NCBI RefSeq assembly: GCF_900101985.1
Contig: NZ_FNAR01000006.1
Span: 84,682 to 148,681, forward strand
Source: Bhargavaea beijingensis
GTDB lineage: Bacteria > Bacillota > Bacilli > Bacillales_A > Planococcaceae
Direction of reading: 5' to 3'
DNA: 64,000 bases
Below the pieces are notes generated by a model. That model searched no databases. It had not been told where the DNA came from and was given only the letters and a program-made list of their open reading frames with translations. Made by a program: the position numbers and the translations under genes. Position 1 is the first letter of the stretch; each line of letters opens with the position of its first letter. Below are positions 9,338 to 17,635 of this stretch, piece by piece.

Positions 9338-10114
9338 TCAGACCGCAGCATCATCATTCAAATGAGTTGCAAGCCAGTCCGAGCACTCCAGCATGCCTGT
9401 CCTGGACACAGCATGGCCGGCTTGGCGTTCAAAGCGGAATTTGAGTTGTTCCGGCTGTTCCTGATAATCTTCCCGGATTGCATTGACAAAATTCTTCGTC
9501 GGCTTGAACGGTACGGTTTCGTCCTGTTCGCCATGCCAGAAATAAACCGGCCTTCCGTCAAGCGCTCTGCGGTCCTTGGTCAGGTCGAATGCTGCAAGCG
9601 TGTCAAGCAGCTTTCGGCGCTCCTCCGCTGTCAGCGGTATTTCAAAACCTCTTGACTCATACTGCGTCATCTGTGCCTTGGCCAGATTGACGTACCCCGG
9701 TGTTCCCATCATGACCGCCGCACAATCAATCCAGCTGTAGGCCTTCAGGCAGCCGAGCGTCTCGATGCCGCCCATGGATGTCCCCGCAAGCCCGATTTTT
9801 CCGGCATCCGGGAATCGGCGGCCGATCTCTTCCTTGAGTGTTCCGACTTCCTCGATGGTTGTCAGGACGATCTCCCAGAAGCGGAGGCTCATCTGAACCT
9901 CATCGAGCCCTTCCTCCCTTTCTCCGTGAAGATGAGCTTCCGGCAGGATGACACGGAGACCCTGTTTGGCCATATTGTATGCATAATGCAAATTGTGTTC
10001 CTTGGCGCTTGTGAAACCGTGCAGGAAAATGGCGACCGGGGAGGATTCCCCGCCGGTTTCGGAGTATATATGCAGGAGCGGAATGCCCGCCCATCGCTCT
10101 TCTTTGATATTCAT
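9338..10114 (-). CDS. yitV: Alpha/beta hydrolase, YitV family esterase
   Basis: Predicted cytoplasmic serine esterase of 258 residues. The alpha/beta-hydrolase signs are FLHGFTSAKEH (oxyanion region), the nucleophile elbow GTSMGG, an acid Asp in WHGEQDETVPF and the His in AGHAVSRTG. I choose the ATG at 10114 because AGGAAG lies 8 bases before it; the in-frame GTG at 10123 would overlap that site. It lies 34 bases upstream of yitW, so the pair probably forms one transcript. The substrate is not known. Confidence 0.88.
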   Translation of the reverse strand: MNIKEERWAGIPLLHIYSETGGESSPVAIFLHGFTSAKEHNLHYAYNMAKQGLRVILPEAHLHGEREEGLDEVQMSLRFWEIVLTTIEEVGTLKEEIGRRFPDAGKIGLAGTSMGGIETLGCLKAYSWIDCAAVMMGTPGYVNLAKAQMTQYESRGFEIPLTAEERRKLLDTLAAFDLTKDRRALDGRPVYFWHGEQDETVPFKPTKNFVNAIREDYQEQPEQLKFRFERQAGHAVSRTGMLECSDWLATHLNDDAAV

Positions 10115-10204
10115 GTACAGCACTTCCTATTTTTTCTTTTCATCGTATCAGACAAATCGGGAAAACAAAACCGGAATGGCATCAGCCCATATCATGGGCT
10201 ATTT

Positions 10205-10234
10205 TTGACTTGACCTCCCCGAGAGGTCTAAACT
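10205..10234 (+). promoter_or_regulatory. Promoter of the yitU-degV-cdr operon with a palindrome in its spacer
   Basis: TTGACT (10205-10210) and TAAACT (10229-10234) are separated by 18 bases. The spacer holds a perfect inverted repeat, GACCTC-CCCGA-GAGGTC (10212-10228), which could be an operator. A short hairpin, AGCCCAT-ATC-ATGGGCT plus a T run (10184-10206), lies directly upstream and may insulate the promoter. Confidence 0.55.
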
Positions 10235-10258
10235 CAGTCATAAGGGGGAGATCGACGA

Positions 10259-11083
10259 ATGAAACAGCACTTGATTGTACTGGACCTGGACGGCACACTG
10301 CTGTCAGATGAAAAAGTGATTACCGAAAAGACGGAGCATGCCCTGAAGACCGCCAGAGAGGCAGGCCACCAGGTCATGATTGCGACCGGACGCCCTTATC
10401 GCGCAAGCGAGCCTTACTACCGGCAACTGAACCTGGACGTTCCCATCGTCAATTTCAACGGGGCTTTCGTCCATCACCCGAAAGACCGGAGCTGGAAAAC
10501 ATTCCATGAACCGATCAGCCTGCCGGTCGTCAGCGATGTTGTCGAAGCTCTTCAGGATTTCAATGTCCATAACGTCGTTGCGGAAGTGATGGATGACGTT
10601 TATATTCACCGCCATGATGAAAAACTTTTGAATATATTCACCATGGGAGATCCGGCGGTGACCATTGGCGATCTCCGCTCTTATCTGAACGATAATCCGA
10701 CAAGCCTTCTGATTCACCCGGAACTGGAGGATCAGGAAAACATTCGCCGGCACCTGGCGGAGGTCCATGCGGAAGTCATCGACCATCGCCGATGGGGGGC
10801 GCCATGGCATGTCATTGAAGTGATCCGGCATGGCCTAAACAAAGCAGTGGGCATTTCAAAAGTCTCGCAATGGCTGAATATCCCGCAGGAGCGGATCATC
10901 GCTTTCGGGGATGAAGACAATGACTATGAAATGATTGAGTATGCGGGCACAGGCGTTGCAATGGGCAATGCCATCAGCGGGCTAAAGTCCATTGCGGATG
11001 AAGTGACCGGGACGAACAACGAGGACGGCATCGCGACTGTCCTCGAGGAGCGCCTGAATCTGAAACTGGAAAGCAAGATTTAA
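10259..11083 (+). CDS. yitU: Cof-type HAD-family phosphatase (YitU-like)
   Basis: HAD-superfamily IIB hydrolase of 274 residues that probably dephosphorylates small phosphorylated metabolites. Motif I is VLDLDGTLL with both catalytic Asp residues, motif II is the Thr in MIATGRP, motif III the Lys in HGLNKAVG, and motif IV FGDEDNDYEM. A cap domain lies between motifs II and III. The ATG at 10259 follows AGGGGGAG. It is first of three plus-strand genes (HAD, DegV, CoA-disulfide reductase) and divergent from yitV. The natural substrate cannot be told; B. subtilis YitU is reported as one of several FMN phosphatases. Confidence 0.88.
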   Translation: MKQHLIVLDLDGTLLSDEKVITEKTEHALKTAREAGHQVMIATGRPYRASEPYYRQLNLDVPIVNFNGAFVHHPKDRSWKTFHEPISLPVVSDVVEALQDFNVHNVVAEVMDDVYIHRHDEKLLNIFTMGDPAVTIGDLRSYLNDNPTSLLIHPELEDQENIRRHLAEVHAEVIDHRRWGAPWHVIEVIRHGLNKAVGISKVSQWLNIPQERIIAFGDEDNDYEMIEYAGTGVAMGNAISGLKSIADEVTGTNNEDGIATVLEERLNLKLESKI

Positions 11084-11092
11084 GGAGGAAGA

Positions 11093-11950
11093 ATGATGAA
11101 ACTGTTCACAGACAGCGGTTCCGACCTGCCGATGTCATTCTTTGAAGGGCATGATGTGACCCTCCTTCCGCTCCGCGTGGAGATCGGCGGAGACACCTAT
11201 GATGACATTGCGGAAATTGATTCCTCCACCATCTTCCGGAGGATACGCAATGGAGAGCGCCCCAAGACATCCCAAGTATCACCGGAACTATTCACGAAAA
11301 GTTGGGAGGAATTGGCCAAGTCCGGTGAAGAAGGCCTGTACATCGCATTTTCCTCCGAACTTTCCGGTACATACAGTACAAGCGGCGTCATCCGCGACCA
11401 GGTGCTGGAAGACCATCCGGGACTGGATCTGGTCATCATCGATACGAAAGGTGCCTCGCTCGGCCAGGGGCTGCTCGTCCGGGAAGCTGTCCGGATGCGT
11501 GATGCAGGCAGGAGCCGGGATGAAATTGCCGAGGCCATCAGAATTTTAGCGGACCGTGTCGTCCACCTGTTCACCGTGGAAGACCTTGATTATCTGGCCA
11601 AAGGCGGCCGGTTGTCCAAGGCAAGCGCGTTTATCGGCGGTTTGCTGAACATCAAACCGCTTCTTCATGTCGAAGACGGCAAACTCGTGCCAATCGAAAA
11701 ATACCGGGGACGCAAAAAAGTATTTCAGCGCATGATCAGTCTTATGGAAGAACGCGGCGGCAGCTTTGCCGGCCAGCATGTGGCCATCAGCCACGGTGAT
11801 GACGAAGAAGCTGCGCTGATCTTGAAAAGAATGATTGAAGAGACCATCAGGCCCGAGTCGGTCGGCATCTATCAGATCGGCTCCGCAATCGGCGCCCATG
11901 CCGGACCGGGTACGATCGCTCTATTCTTCTTCGGTCCCGATCCGGAATAA
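11093..11950 (+). CDS. yitS: DegV family fatty-acid-binding protein (YitS-like, FakB type)
   Basis: DegV-fold protein of 285 residues. Family members bind one fatty acid and present it to the kinase FakA for phosphorylation, feeding host or recycled fatty acids into phospholipids. Conserved segments are FTDSGSDLP at the N-terminus, SSELSGTYST in the middle, DYLAKGGRLSKASAFIGGLLNIKPLL (quoted here as key words only: KGGRLS and LNIKPLL) and the C-terminal SAIGAHAGPGTIALFF. AGGAGG lies 4 bases before the ATG. It starts 9 bases after the HAD gene. A second DegV paralogue lies at 41873-42712. Confidence 0.88.
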   Translation: MMKLFTDSGSDLPMSFFEGHDVTLLPLRVEIGGDTYDDIAEIDSSTIFRRIRNGERPKTSQVSPELFTKSWEELAKSGEEGLYIAFSSELSGTYSTSGVIRDQVLEDHPGLDLVIIDTKGASLGQGLLVREAVRMRDAGRSRDEIAEAIRILADRVVHLFTVEDLDYLAKGGRLSKASAFIGGLLNIKPLLHVEDGKLVPIEKYRGRKKVFQRMISLMEERGGSFAGQHVAISHGDDEEAALILKRMIEETIRPESVGIYQIGSAIGAHAGPGTIALFFFGPDPE

Positions 11951-11970
11951 TATCCAGGAAGGATGATTTC

Positions 11971-13314
11971 ATGAAAATAATCGTCATCGGAGCGGTCGCC
12001 GGAGGGGCGACCGTTTCTTCTCAGATCCGCCGCTTTTTGCCGGATGCCCACATTACGCTGATCGGAAAAGATTCGGAACTCGGATTTGCCACATGCGGTA
12101 TGCCTTATGTGCTCGGTGGGGTGATTGAAAGCCCGGATGATCTTGTCCACTCCACTCCGGAAGGTTTTGAGGAAAAGAAGTCCATTGATGTGCGTCTCTT
12201 TCACGAAGCCACAAAGATTGACCGAGCCGCCAAAAAAGTCCACATCTGCAATATGGAGACAGGCAAAACGGAAACTCTGTCATACGATAAGCTGATCCTT
12301 TCTCCCGGCGGACGGGCCCGCAAGCCGTCCGTGCCGGGGAAACCCGGCATCCCGCTGTTTACACTCCGCCACTTCGGGGATCTGGAGCAGTTCCGGGACT
12401 TTCTCGACGAACAGCAGCCGGCTTCCTGTGTGGTCGTCGGCGGCGGGTTCATCGGCGTGGAACTTGCAGAGAACTTCCGTCACCGTGGCATCGAGACTGC
12501 CCTGATCGAGCACAATGACCATGTCATGCCGATAGGGGATGAGGACATGTCCGAACTGCTCGCGGAAGAAATGAAGCGAAACGGCGTCACCCTCCACCTC
12601 GGGCGCGAACTCAAAATGATCGAGGGCAGGACTGTCATGCTCGATGACGGCACTGAAATGGAAGCGGACTTTATTGCGACCGCCGTCGGCCTTGAACCCA
12701 ATACCTTTCTTGCAGAGGAAGCCGGGCTGGAGATCGGGCCGACCGGAGGGATTGCCACTGATCCATTCATGAGGACGAATGACCCGGATATCTACGCAAT
12801 CGGGGATGCGGCGGAAGGCCGGGATTGGTTTACCGGCAAGCCGAAACGCGTACCTCTTTCCTGGCCTGCACACCGAGCCGCTTTTATCGTTGCCAACCAT
12901 CTGGCGGGCGGCGACACGGAAATGGACGGGTTGCTCGGAACATCAATCACAAAACTGTTTGATCTCACTGCGGGCATGACCGGCATGACGGAGAAGGTGC
13001 TCAAAAAAGAGGGCATCCAGTACGAGACTGTTGTCCACAAAAGCCGGTCGAACGCCGGTTACTACCCGGACAGCGGCAAACTGGTCCTGAAAGTCCATTA
13101 CGCCCCGGACACTCGCGCCATCTATGGCGCGCAGGCTGTCGGCGAAAAAGGGGCGGATAAGCGGATTGATGTGATTGCAACCGCAATTCGAGGCGGCCTG
13201 ACTGTCGATGACTTGTCCGCCATCGAAACAGCATATGCCCCTCCCTACGGCTCGCCTAAAGACCCCATTAATATGGTCGGGTATCGGGCAATGCGATCCT
13301 CAGGTAAATATTGA
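11971..13314 (+). CDS. cdr: CoA-disulfide reductase
   Basis: FAD-dependent pyridine nucleotide-disulfide oxidoreductase that reduces CoA disulfide, keeping CoA as the low-molecular-weight thiol. The 447-residue protein has the N-terminal FAD fingerprint GAVAGGATVSSQ, the single redox Cys in GFATCGMPY (residue 42, the CoADR position, rather than the CxxxxC of other family members), the NAD(P)-binding VVVGGGFIGVELAEN and the second FAD segment IYAIGDAAE, followed by a dimerisation domain. It starts 20 bases after the DegV gene and ends at a strong terminator. An NADH-peroxidase-like role cannot be excluded. Confidence 0.92.
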   Translation: MKIIVIGAVAGGATVSSQIRRFLPDAHITLIGKDSELGFATCGMPYVLGGVIESPDDLVHSTPEGFEEKKSIDVRLFHEATKIDRAAKKVHICNMETGKTETLSYDKLILSPGGRARKPSVPGKPGIPLFTLRHFGDLEQFRDFLDEQQPASCVVVGGGFIGVELAENFRHRGIETALIEHNDHVMPIGDEDMSELLAEEMKRNGVTLHLGRELKMIEGRTVMLDDGTEMEADFIATAVGLEPNTFLAEEAGLEIGPTGGIATDPFMRTNDPDIYAIGDAAEGRDWFTGKPKRVPLSWPAHRAAFIVANHLAGGDTEMDGLLGTSITKLFDLTAGMTGMTEKVLKKEGIQYETVVHKSRSNAGYYPDSGKLVLKVHYAPDTRAIYGAQAVGEKGADKRIDVIATAIRGGLTVDDLSAIETAYAPPYGSPKDPINMVGYRAMRSSGKY

Positions 13315-13353
13315 AAACAAGACCGCCTTCCAAATCGGATGGCGGTCTTGTTT
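13315..13353. terminator. Bidirectional terminator between cdr and the GH13-like gene
   Basis: A perfect 13-bp stem (AAACAAGACCGCC with GGCGGTCTTGTTT) and a 13-base loop. A-rich and T-rich ends allow use in both directions. Confidence 0.85.
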
Positions 13354-13360
13354 GATGTGA

Positions 13361-14815
13361 TTAGGCTTTAGGCTTGACTGCTTTTTCGTCTTGGGCCCGC
13401 TGTTTCCCTTTTCTCCAGACCATGTAAATGAATCCGACGAACGTGGTGTAGACAAGGATTGCGGCAATGATATAAGGAATGTTGAGACCGGTGTCTTCTT
13501 CAACGATGAACAAGTCTGCCGTCTCCCTGTCGAGTACGAGGCGATACTCGCCGCTGTCTGCCTGGCTGACCAAGTTACTGTCGAACAGGGCCCGCAACTT
13601 TTTCCCTTCCCCGATTTCCTCTTCGGTCAGGTCGACACGCTGCGTTTCACTTGTGTTGTTGACTATGATGACCCATGTTTCATCTTTATTCCAGCGCTTG
13701 TAAGCAATCAGTCCGCCCTCGTTGTGGAGAAGCTTGAAATCGCCTGTGCGCAGCGCATCCGACTGGTTCCGGATGCTGTTCACATCGGCAATGTGTTCCT
13801 TCAGTTCCTCATCAGTCTTGAAATTGTGCAGGGGGTGCGTACCTGGGGCTTCCTTGCCCGTTACTGCAATTTCGGTGCCATATGTCATCACAGGCACGCC
13901 TGGCAGCGTAAAGAGTGCGGTCGCCGCAACCTTCCAACGGGTCGGCGGGAACATGTTCCGTTCCACCATCCCGGTCGTGAACCGGTCGGTGTTCAGGTCG
14001 TCGAAAGCCAGCATGGACGGAGGCTCCGTCAATTCGAGTTGATTGATTCCCGAAGAATCCGGATCCATTTCGACGAATGCCGATCGGAGTGCTTCCATGA
14101 TATCCGGATTATCACTCATATCGAAATCGGCTTCTGACGGTGCAGACGAAAATACCATCAGCTCAGGGGATGTTTCTTTTAGCTCAGCGATCATCCTGTC
14201 AAGAAACGCAGTGTCAGCATCGCCGAAATTTGTCAGCCGGATGCCGTCGACGCCTGTCTTTTCTGCAAACGAAACAGCCGCGTCGATCAGTGCATCCTGG
14301 ACGTCTTGATTGCCGAGGTCCCAGTCGATTGTTTCTCCGTTTTCAGATGGCACGGCCCACCCGTTTTGGCCCGCAGCCCACTCATGATCGGGACTGACAC
14401 CGCCCAGCGGAAAGTCCGCAAAGACTTTCATATCGGCTTCGTGATAAGCCGACAACATGTCTTTCAGTTCCCTGTCCGTACCAAAGCGGTCCTCAATGGT
14501 TCCGTAGCTGAGAACGGCACTTCCGTCATAAGTAGCCGTCTCAAAAATAGGGCCGATCGAAACGGCCGTGAATCCCATGTCTTGAATATACGTCAACTTT
14601 TCCTGGAGACCGGCAAAGTCACCGCCGTTAAACCCGTAGTTGTCGGTCGCGTTTGCCCCTTGGTCATTTTCCGTCGCCCCATTGTAGAACCGGTCGACGA
14701 GGGTATCATAAATGCTTTCGTCCAGGACCGTCCGCTCCTCCGCAGAGGCCGCCGGAAAAGCGGCGGACCCGATCAGTAAAGCCGCACCGATTGCGGCAAC
14801 TGTTTTCTTGATCAT
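13361..14815 (-). CDS. Membrane-anchored GH13 (alpha-amylase) fold protein with all catalytic residues replaced
   Basis: A 484-residue exported protein: signal peptide (about 1-25, ending ASA), GH13 barrel, C-terminal beta domain, one membrane segment (about 448-470) and a basic tail. Family landmarks are clear: DESIYDTLVDRFYNG, FNGGDFAGL, PPTRWKVAATALFTLPGVP and TYGTEIAVTG (key words). Yet the four conserved catalytic regions are eroded. Region I has GG at 138-139 instead of NH. The region II nucleophile Asp is Thr195 (GIRLTN). The general-acid Glu is Ser (FSSAPS, about 223-224). Region IV NHD is DLN (273-275). So a glycosidase is unlikely; a binding or structural role is inferred. Frame and codon use are intact, so it is not an obvious pseudogene. 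Confidence 0.85.
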   Translation of the reverse strand: MIKKTVAAIGAALLIGSAAFPAASAEERTVLDESIYDTLVDRFYNGATENDQGANATDNYGFNGGDFAGLQEKLTYIQDMGFTAVSIGPIFETATYDGSAVLSYGTIEDRFGTDRELKDMLSAYHEADMKVFADFPLGGVSPDHEWAAGQNGWAVPSENGETIDWDLGNQDVQDALIDAAVSFAEKTGVDGIRLTNFGDADTAFLDRMIAELKETSPELMVFSSAPSEADFDMSDNPDIMEALRSAFVEMDPDSSGINQLELTEPPSMLAFDDLNTDRFTTGMVERNMFPPTRWKVAATALFTLPGVPVMTYGTEIAVTGKEAPGTHPLHNFKTDEELKEHIADVNSIRNQSDALRTGDFKLLHNEGGLIAYKRWNKDETWVIIVNNTSETQRVDLTEEEIGEGKKLRALFDSNLVSQADSGEYRLVLDRETADLFIVEEDTGLNIPYIIAAILVYTTFVGFIYMVWRKGKQRAQDEKAVKPKA

Positions 14816-14991
14816 TAACTAGTCACTCCTCGCTCCATCAACCGTTATTTTATCACTCCATCCCTGGCCCGGCGACCCGTTTGGAAAACCGGAAGATGAA
14901 AACCCGGTGAAATGGGGCAAAACTGTGAAGTTGGCGGTTATGGAAGAGGGTAGGCTGACATTTATCAACTTTTCAACTGGAGTGAAGCAGT

Positions 14992-15035
14992 AAAAAAAGC
15001 CGGAAACCGGTCCGAAGACCCGTTTCCGGCTTTTT
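14992..15035 (-). terminator. Terminator after yisL
   Basis: AAAAAGCCGGAAAC pairs with GTTTCCGGCTTTTT across a 14-base loop. The T run lies on the minus-strand side, just past the yisL stop; the symmetry also allows plus-strand use. The rest of the gap 14816-15041 shows no convincing gene. Confidence 0.8.
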
Positions 15036-15041
15036 GTCCGA

Positions 15042-15413
15042 TCAGAAGAAGTCCATGCCGATTGGCAGGCTCAAACCGATGAACATCGTCGCCAGGAAGC
15101 TGATGAAGAACAGCACCCAGAAGACGGTGGTCGGCTTGTCTTTGTTCTGGCGGACAAGCACCATCTCCATGAATCCGACTGTCAAAACGCCAAGCAGGAA
15201 CTTGACCCCGTACATGGCCGCGTCAGCGCTGGACCAAGTAAAGAACAGGAAGGCCCCGCTTATAATGACGAGGATGTAGAAGAGACGGAGAATCATATGG
15301 ACGATTTTGCGTCCCTTGCTCCCTTTCGCCATGACCGCTGCAGCCAGGAAAAGAATGACCGCAACGACCCAAGTGAAGATGTGCAGATGTGTCGTATCCG
15401 TAAAGACGCCCAA
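15042..15413 (-). CDS. yisL: YisL/UPF0344 (DUF1516) membrane protein
   Basis: Integral membrane protein of 123 residues with four predicted helices (about 12-29, 39-58, 68-87 and 95-114) and the family's THLHIFTWVVA start and LPIGMDFF end. I use the TTG at 15413, which has GAGGTG 6 bases upstream; no ATG lies near the conserved N-terminus. It is next to yisK, as in B. subtilis. Function unknown. Confidence 0.88.
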   Translation of the reverse strand: MGVFTDTTHLHIFTWVVAVILFLAAAVMAKGSKGRKIVHMILRLFYILVIISGAFLFFTWSSADAAMYGVKFLLGVLTVGFMEMVLVRQNKDKPTTVFWVLFFISFLATMFIGLSLPIGMDFF

Positions 15414-15486
15414 CTATTCCACCTCATTTTCTATGATTGCCCTCTTTATCCTACCACAAGCTGCCACCGGCAATCACGTAGGATGG

Positions 15487-16389
15487 TCAGGAAAATGTGT
15501 TCGAAAGGGTGCCGATCCCCTCGATGGAGACCTTCACCGTATCGCCCGCCTTGAGATAGGACGGCGGATTCATCCCTTTTCCGACCCCTGATGGCGTCCC
15601 GGTCAGGATGATGTCACCAGGTTCAAGTGTGACGTAGAGGGAGACCTGTGCAATCAGTTCGTCAATCGGGAAAATCATCTCTTTCGTGTTGCCGTTCTGG
15701 CGGACTTCCCCATTGACCTTTGTCACAAGCGACAGGTTCTGGGGATCCGGTATCTCATCTTTCGTTACCAGGTAGGGGCCCAATGGACATGATTTGTCGA
15801 GGCTTTTACCCAGGAAGAATTGCATGTGTGCAGCCTGGACATCGCGCGCGGTGATGTCATTGGCGATCGTATATCCAAAAATGTGATCGTAGGCAAGTGC
15901 CTTCCGGATATTCCGCCCGCCCTTTCCGATGACGATTGCCAGTTCCCCTTCGTAGTCCAGGCTTTCCGTGATGGTTTCATGGACCGGCAATTCCTCTTCA
16001 TCTGCCGCAATGGCGGTCGGTGCCTTTGTAAAGACGACCAGTTTTTCCGGCGGGCGGTCGCCGCCCATCTCGGTTACGTGATCGGCATAGTTTTTCCCGA
16101 TGCAGATGACGTTTTTCGGTGTTCGCGGAATCGGCGCTGTCCATTCGATTTGTCCGAATCCGCGCTTATAGGATTCCGGATTGTCTGAGGCTTCCGCCCG
16201 CTCGACCAGCCGTCGGATTCCTTCCACGAACTCATGGCCTTCTGCGATGCCGTCGATGATATGTGCCGGGAACGATTCCCCTTCACCCAGTGCTTGATGG
16301 ATCGCCGTCAAATCCCAAACAGCCTCCTCTTTTTTCACTTTGGGGCCGAAGCGCTGTTTCCCTTCAAAGCGGAACGATAACAATTTCAT
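15487..16389 (-). CDS. yisK: Fumarylacetoacetate hydrolase-family protein (YisK)
   Basis: FAH-superfamily metalloenzyme of 300 residues. The N-terminal part is variable; the FAH domain begins at ICIGKNYADHVTEMG (about 97). Metal ligands are visible in DYEGELA (two Glu) and the downstream ANDITARDVQ Asp. FFLGKSLDKSCPLGP and GTPSGVGKGMNPP are the substrate-loop motifs. B. subtilis YisK acts as an oxaloacetate decarboxylase and associates with the actin-like Mbl; the same is likely here but cannot be shown from sequence. Start ATG at 16389. Confidence 0.88.
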   Translation of the reverse strand: MKLLSFRFEGKQRFGPKVKKEEAVWDLTAIHQALGEGESFPAHIIDGIAEGHEFVEGIRRLVERAEASDNPESYKRGFGQIEWTAPIPRTPKNVICIGKNYADHVTEMGGDRPPEKLVVFTKAPTAIAADEEELPVHETITESLDYEGELAIVIGKGGRNIRKALAYDHIFGYTIANDITARDVQAAHMQFFLGKSLDKSCPLGPYLVTKDEIPDPQNLSLVTKVNGEVRQNGNTKEMIFPIDELIAQVSLYVTLEPGDIILTGTPSGVGKGMNPPSYLKAGDTVKVSIEGIGTLSNTFS

Positions 16390-16468
16390 CTTGACGCCAT
16401 CCTTTCCATTCTGGGTTGGTTGTACTTCATTAGTTACGACACATATCCGCGGAATCCTTTATATTTCG

Positions 16469-17635
16469 TCATTTCCCATAAGTCAGCCTGCGCCAGATCC
16501 GCTCGATAGGTCCCTGCCTGAATTTCTGGAAATAAAGGTCGGCGATGATGCACTGGACTGCAAAGATGGCCACGGCCAGCCAGGTTCCGAGTGATACCGG
16601 CACTTTTCCGTAATATCCGAGTCCATACGAATAGAAGATCAGGGTAGCGATGATTGACTGCGTGAGGTACACAGTCAGTGACATCCGTCCTGCGGATGCG
16701 ACCGGATGGAACACTTTCCGGACGAGCCCCGACTGCAGGAGCAAAAGGACGAGTGCAACGTAGCCGGCAGTCAGGAGCGGGCCTCCGATCGAATCCTGCA
16801 CCATCTGCGACGTGTAGGGCAGATCGGTGAAATACGGCAGCGCCTTCAGAGCAAGCCCGGCTGCCGTGAACAAAACAGCAGGGAGGATCCACTTTTTCCA
16901 GTTGTCAGAAGCCTTCTCGATCAATCGAATCTTTCCTGCAGCCGCCCCGATCATGAATAGGGGCAGAATCATGAAAATCGCCATCGGAATCGATGCCGTA
17001 TTCATAAACATCCAGTCTGCTGCACGCTGTGCAGTCACTTCTCCGAACGATCCGCCGGCATAGGCCTCGATGGATCGGTTGATGTTCGTGATATCGACAT
17101 ATGCCCCCATCATCCCATCGGGGTCCAACTTCTCCGCGAAGAAAGTGAGAAGCGTCAATAACCCCATCGGAACTATGTAGACAATTGCGCCAATCGCCGC
17201 GAGTACCGCTGCCGGCAGCCGGAGCATCCACATGAAGATCAACCCCATCAGGGCGTAAGTGATCAGAATATCACCAGGCCAGATGAGGAAGGCATGGATG
17301 ATGCCGAACAGCAGGAGAATGCCCATCCTTCTTGCTGCCGTAGGAACAAACGGCTTTCCGAGCCGGACGGCCTTTTCGTACTGCATGTTCATTCCGTAGC
17401 CAAACAGCATGGCAAACAGCGGATAAAAGCTGCTCTGGAACAGGATGTCCACCCACATGTGGGAGACCTCATCACTGAGTGAACGGAACCAGGTGAACGG
17501 ATCGATATATACATATGGTGTGTGGAAAAACAGCATGTTCGCGACGAAGATGCCGAGCAGGGCGAAGCCCCTCAAATAATCAAGTGCGGCAATCCGTTCA
17601 GAAGATGCGGTCGGTTTCAGTTTCAGTGTCGGCAA
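16469..17635 (-). CDS. DUF418 family membrane protein (YeiB-like)
   Basis: A 388-residue polytopic membrane protein with about ten hydrophobic segments. The start of the core, ALDYLRGFALLGIFVANM, and the C-terminal DUF418 block (LTVYLTQSI, YYGKVPVSLGTWLAV) place it in the YeiB/YrkO group related to acyltransferase-type transporters; function is unproven. The start is a TTG at 17635 behind GGGGGG and overlaps the end of addA by 38 bases, so its translation is probably coupled to addA. Whether it has any link to recombination is doubtful; the tight spacing may be only operon crowding. Confidence 0.85.
   Translation of the reverse strand: MPTLKLKPTASSERIAALDYLRGFALLGIFVANMLFFHTPYVYIDPFTWFRSLSDEVSHMWVDILFQSSFYPLFAMLFGYGMNMQYEKAVRLGKPFVPTAARRMGILLLFGIIHAFLIWPGDILITYALMGLIFMWMLRLPAAVLAAIGAIVYIVPMGLLTLLTFFAEKLDPDGMMGAYVDITNINRSIEAYAGGSFGEVTAQRAADWMFMNTASIPMAIFMILPLFMIGAAAGKIRLIEKASDNWKKWILPAVLFTAAGLALKALPYFTDLPYTSQMVQDSIGGPLLTAGYVALVLLLLQSGLVRKVFHPVASAGRMSLTVYLTQSIIATLIFYSYGLGYYGKVPVSLGTWLAVAIFAVQCIIADLYFQKFRQGPIERIWRRLTYGK

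Noticed and set aside
14940..14993. 17-codon plus-strand frame before the yisL terminator
   Set aside because: No convincing ribosome site or promoter.
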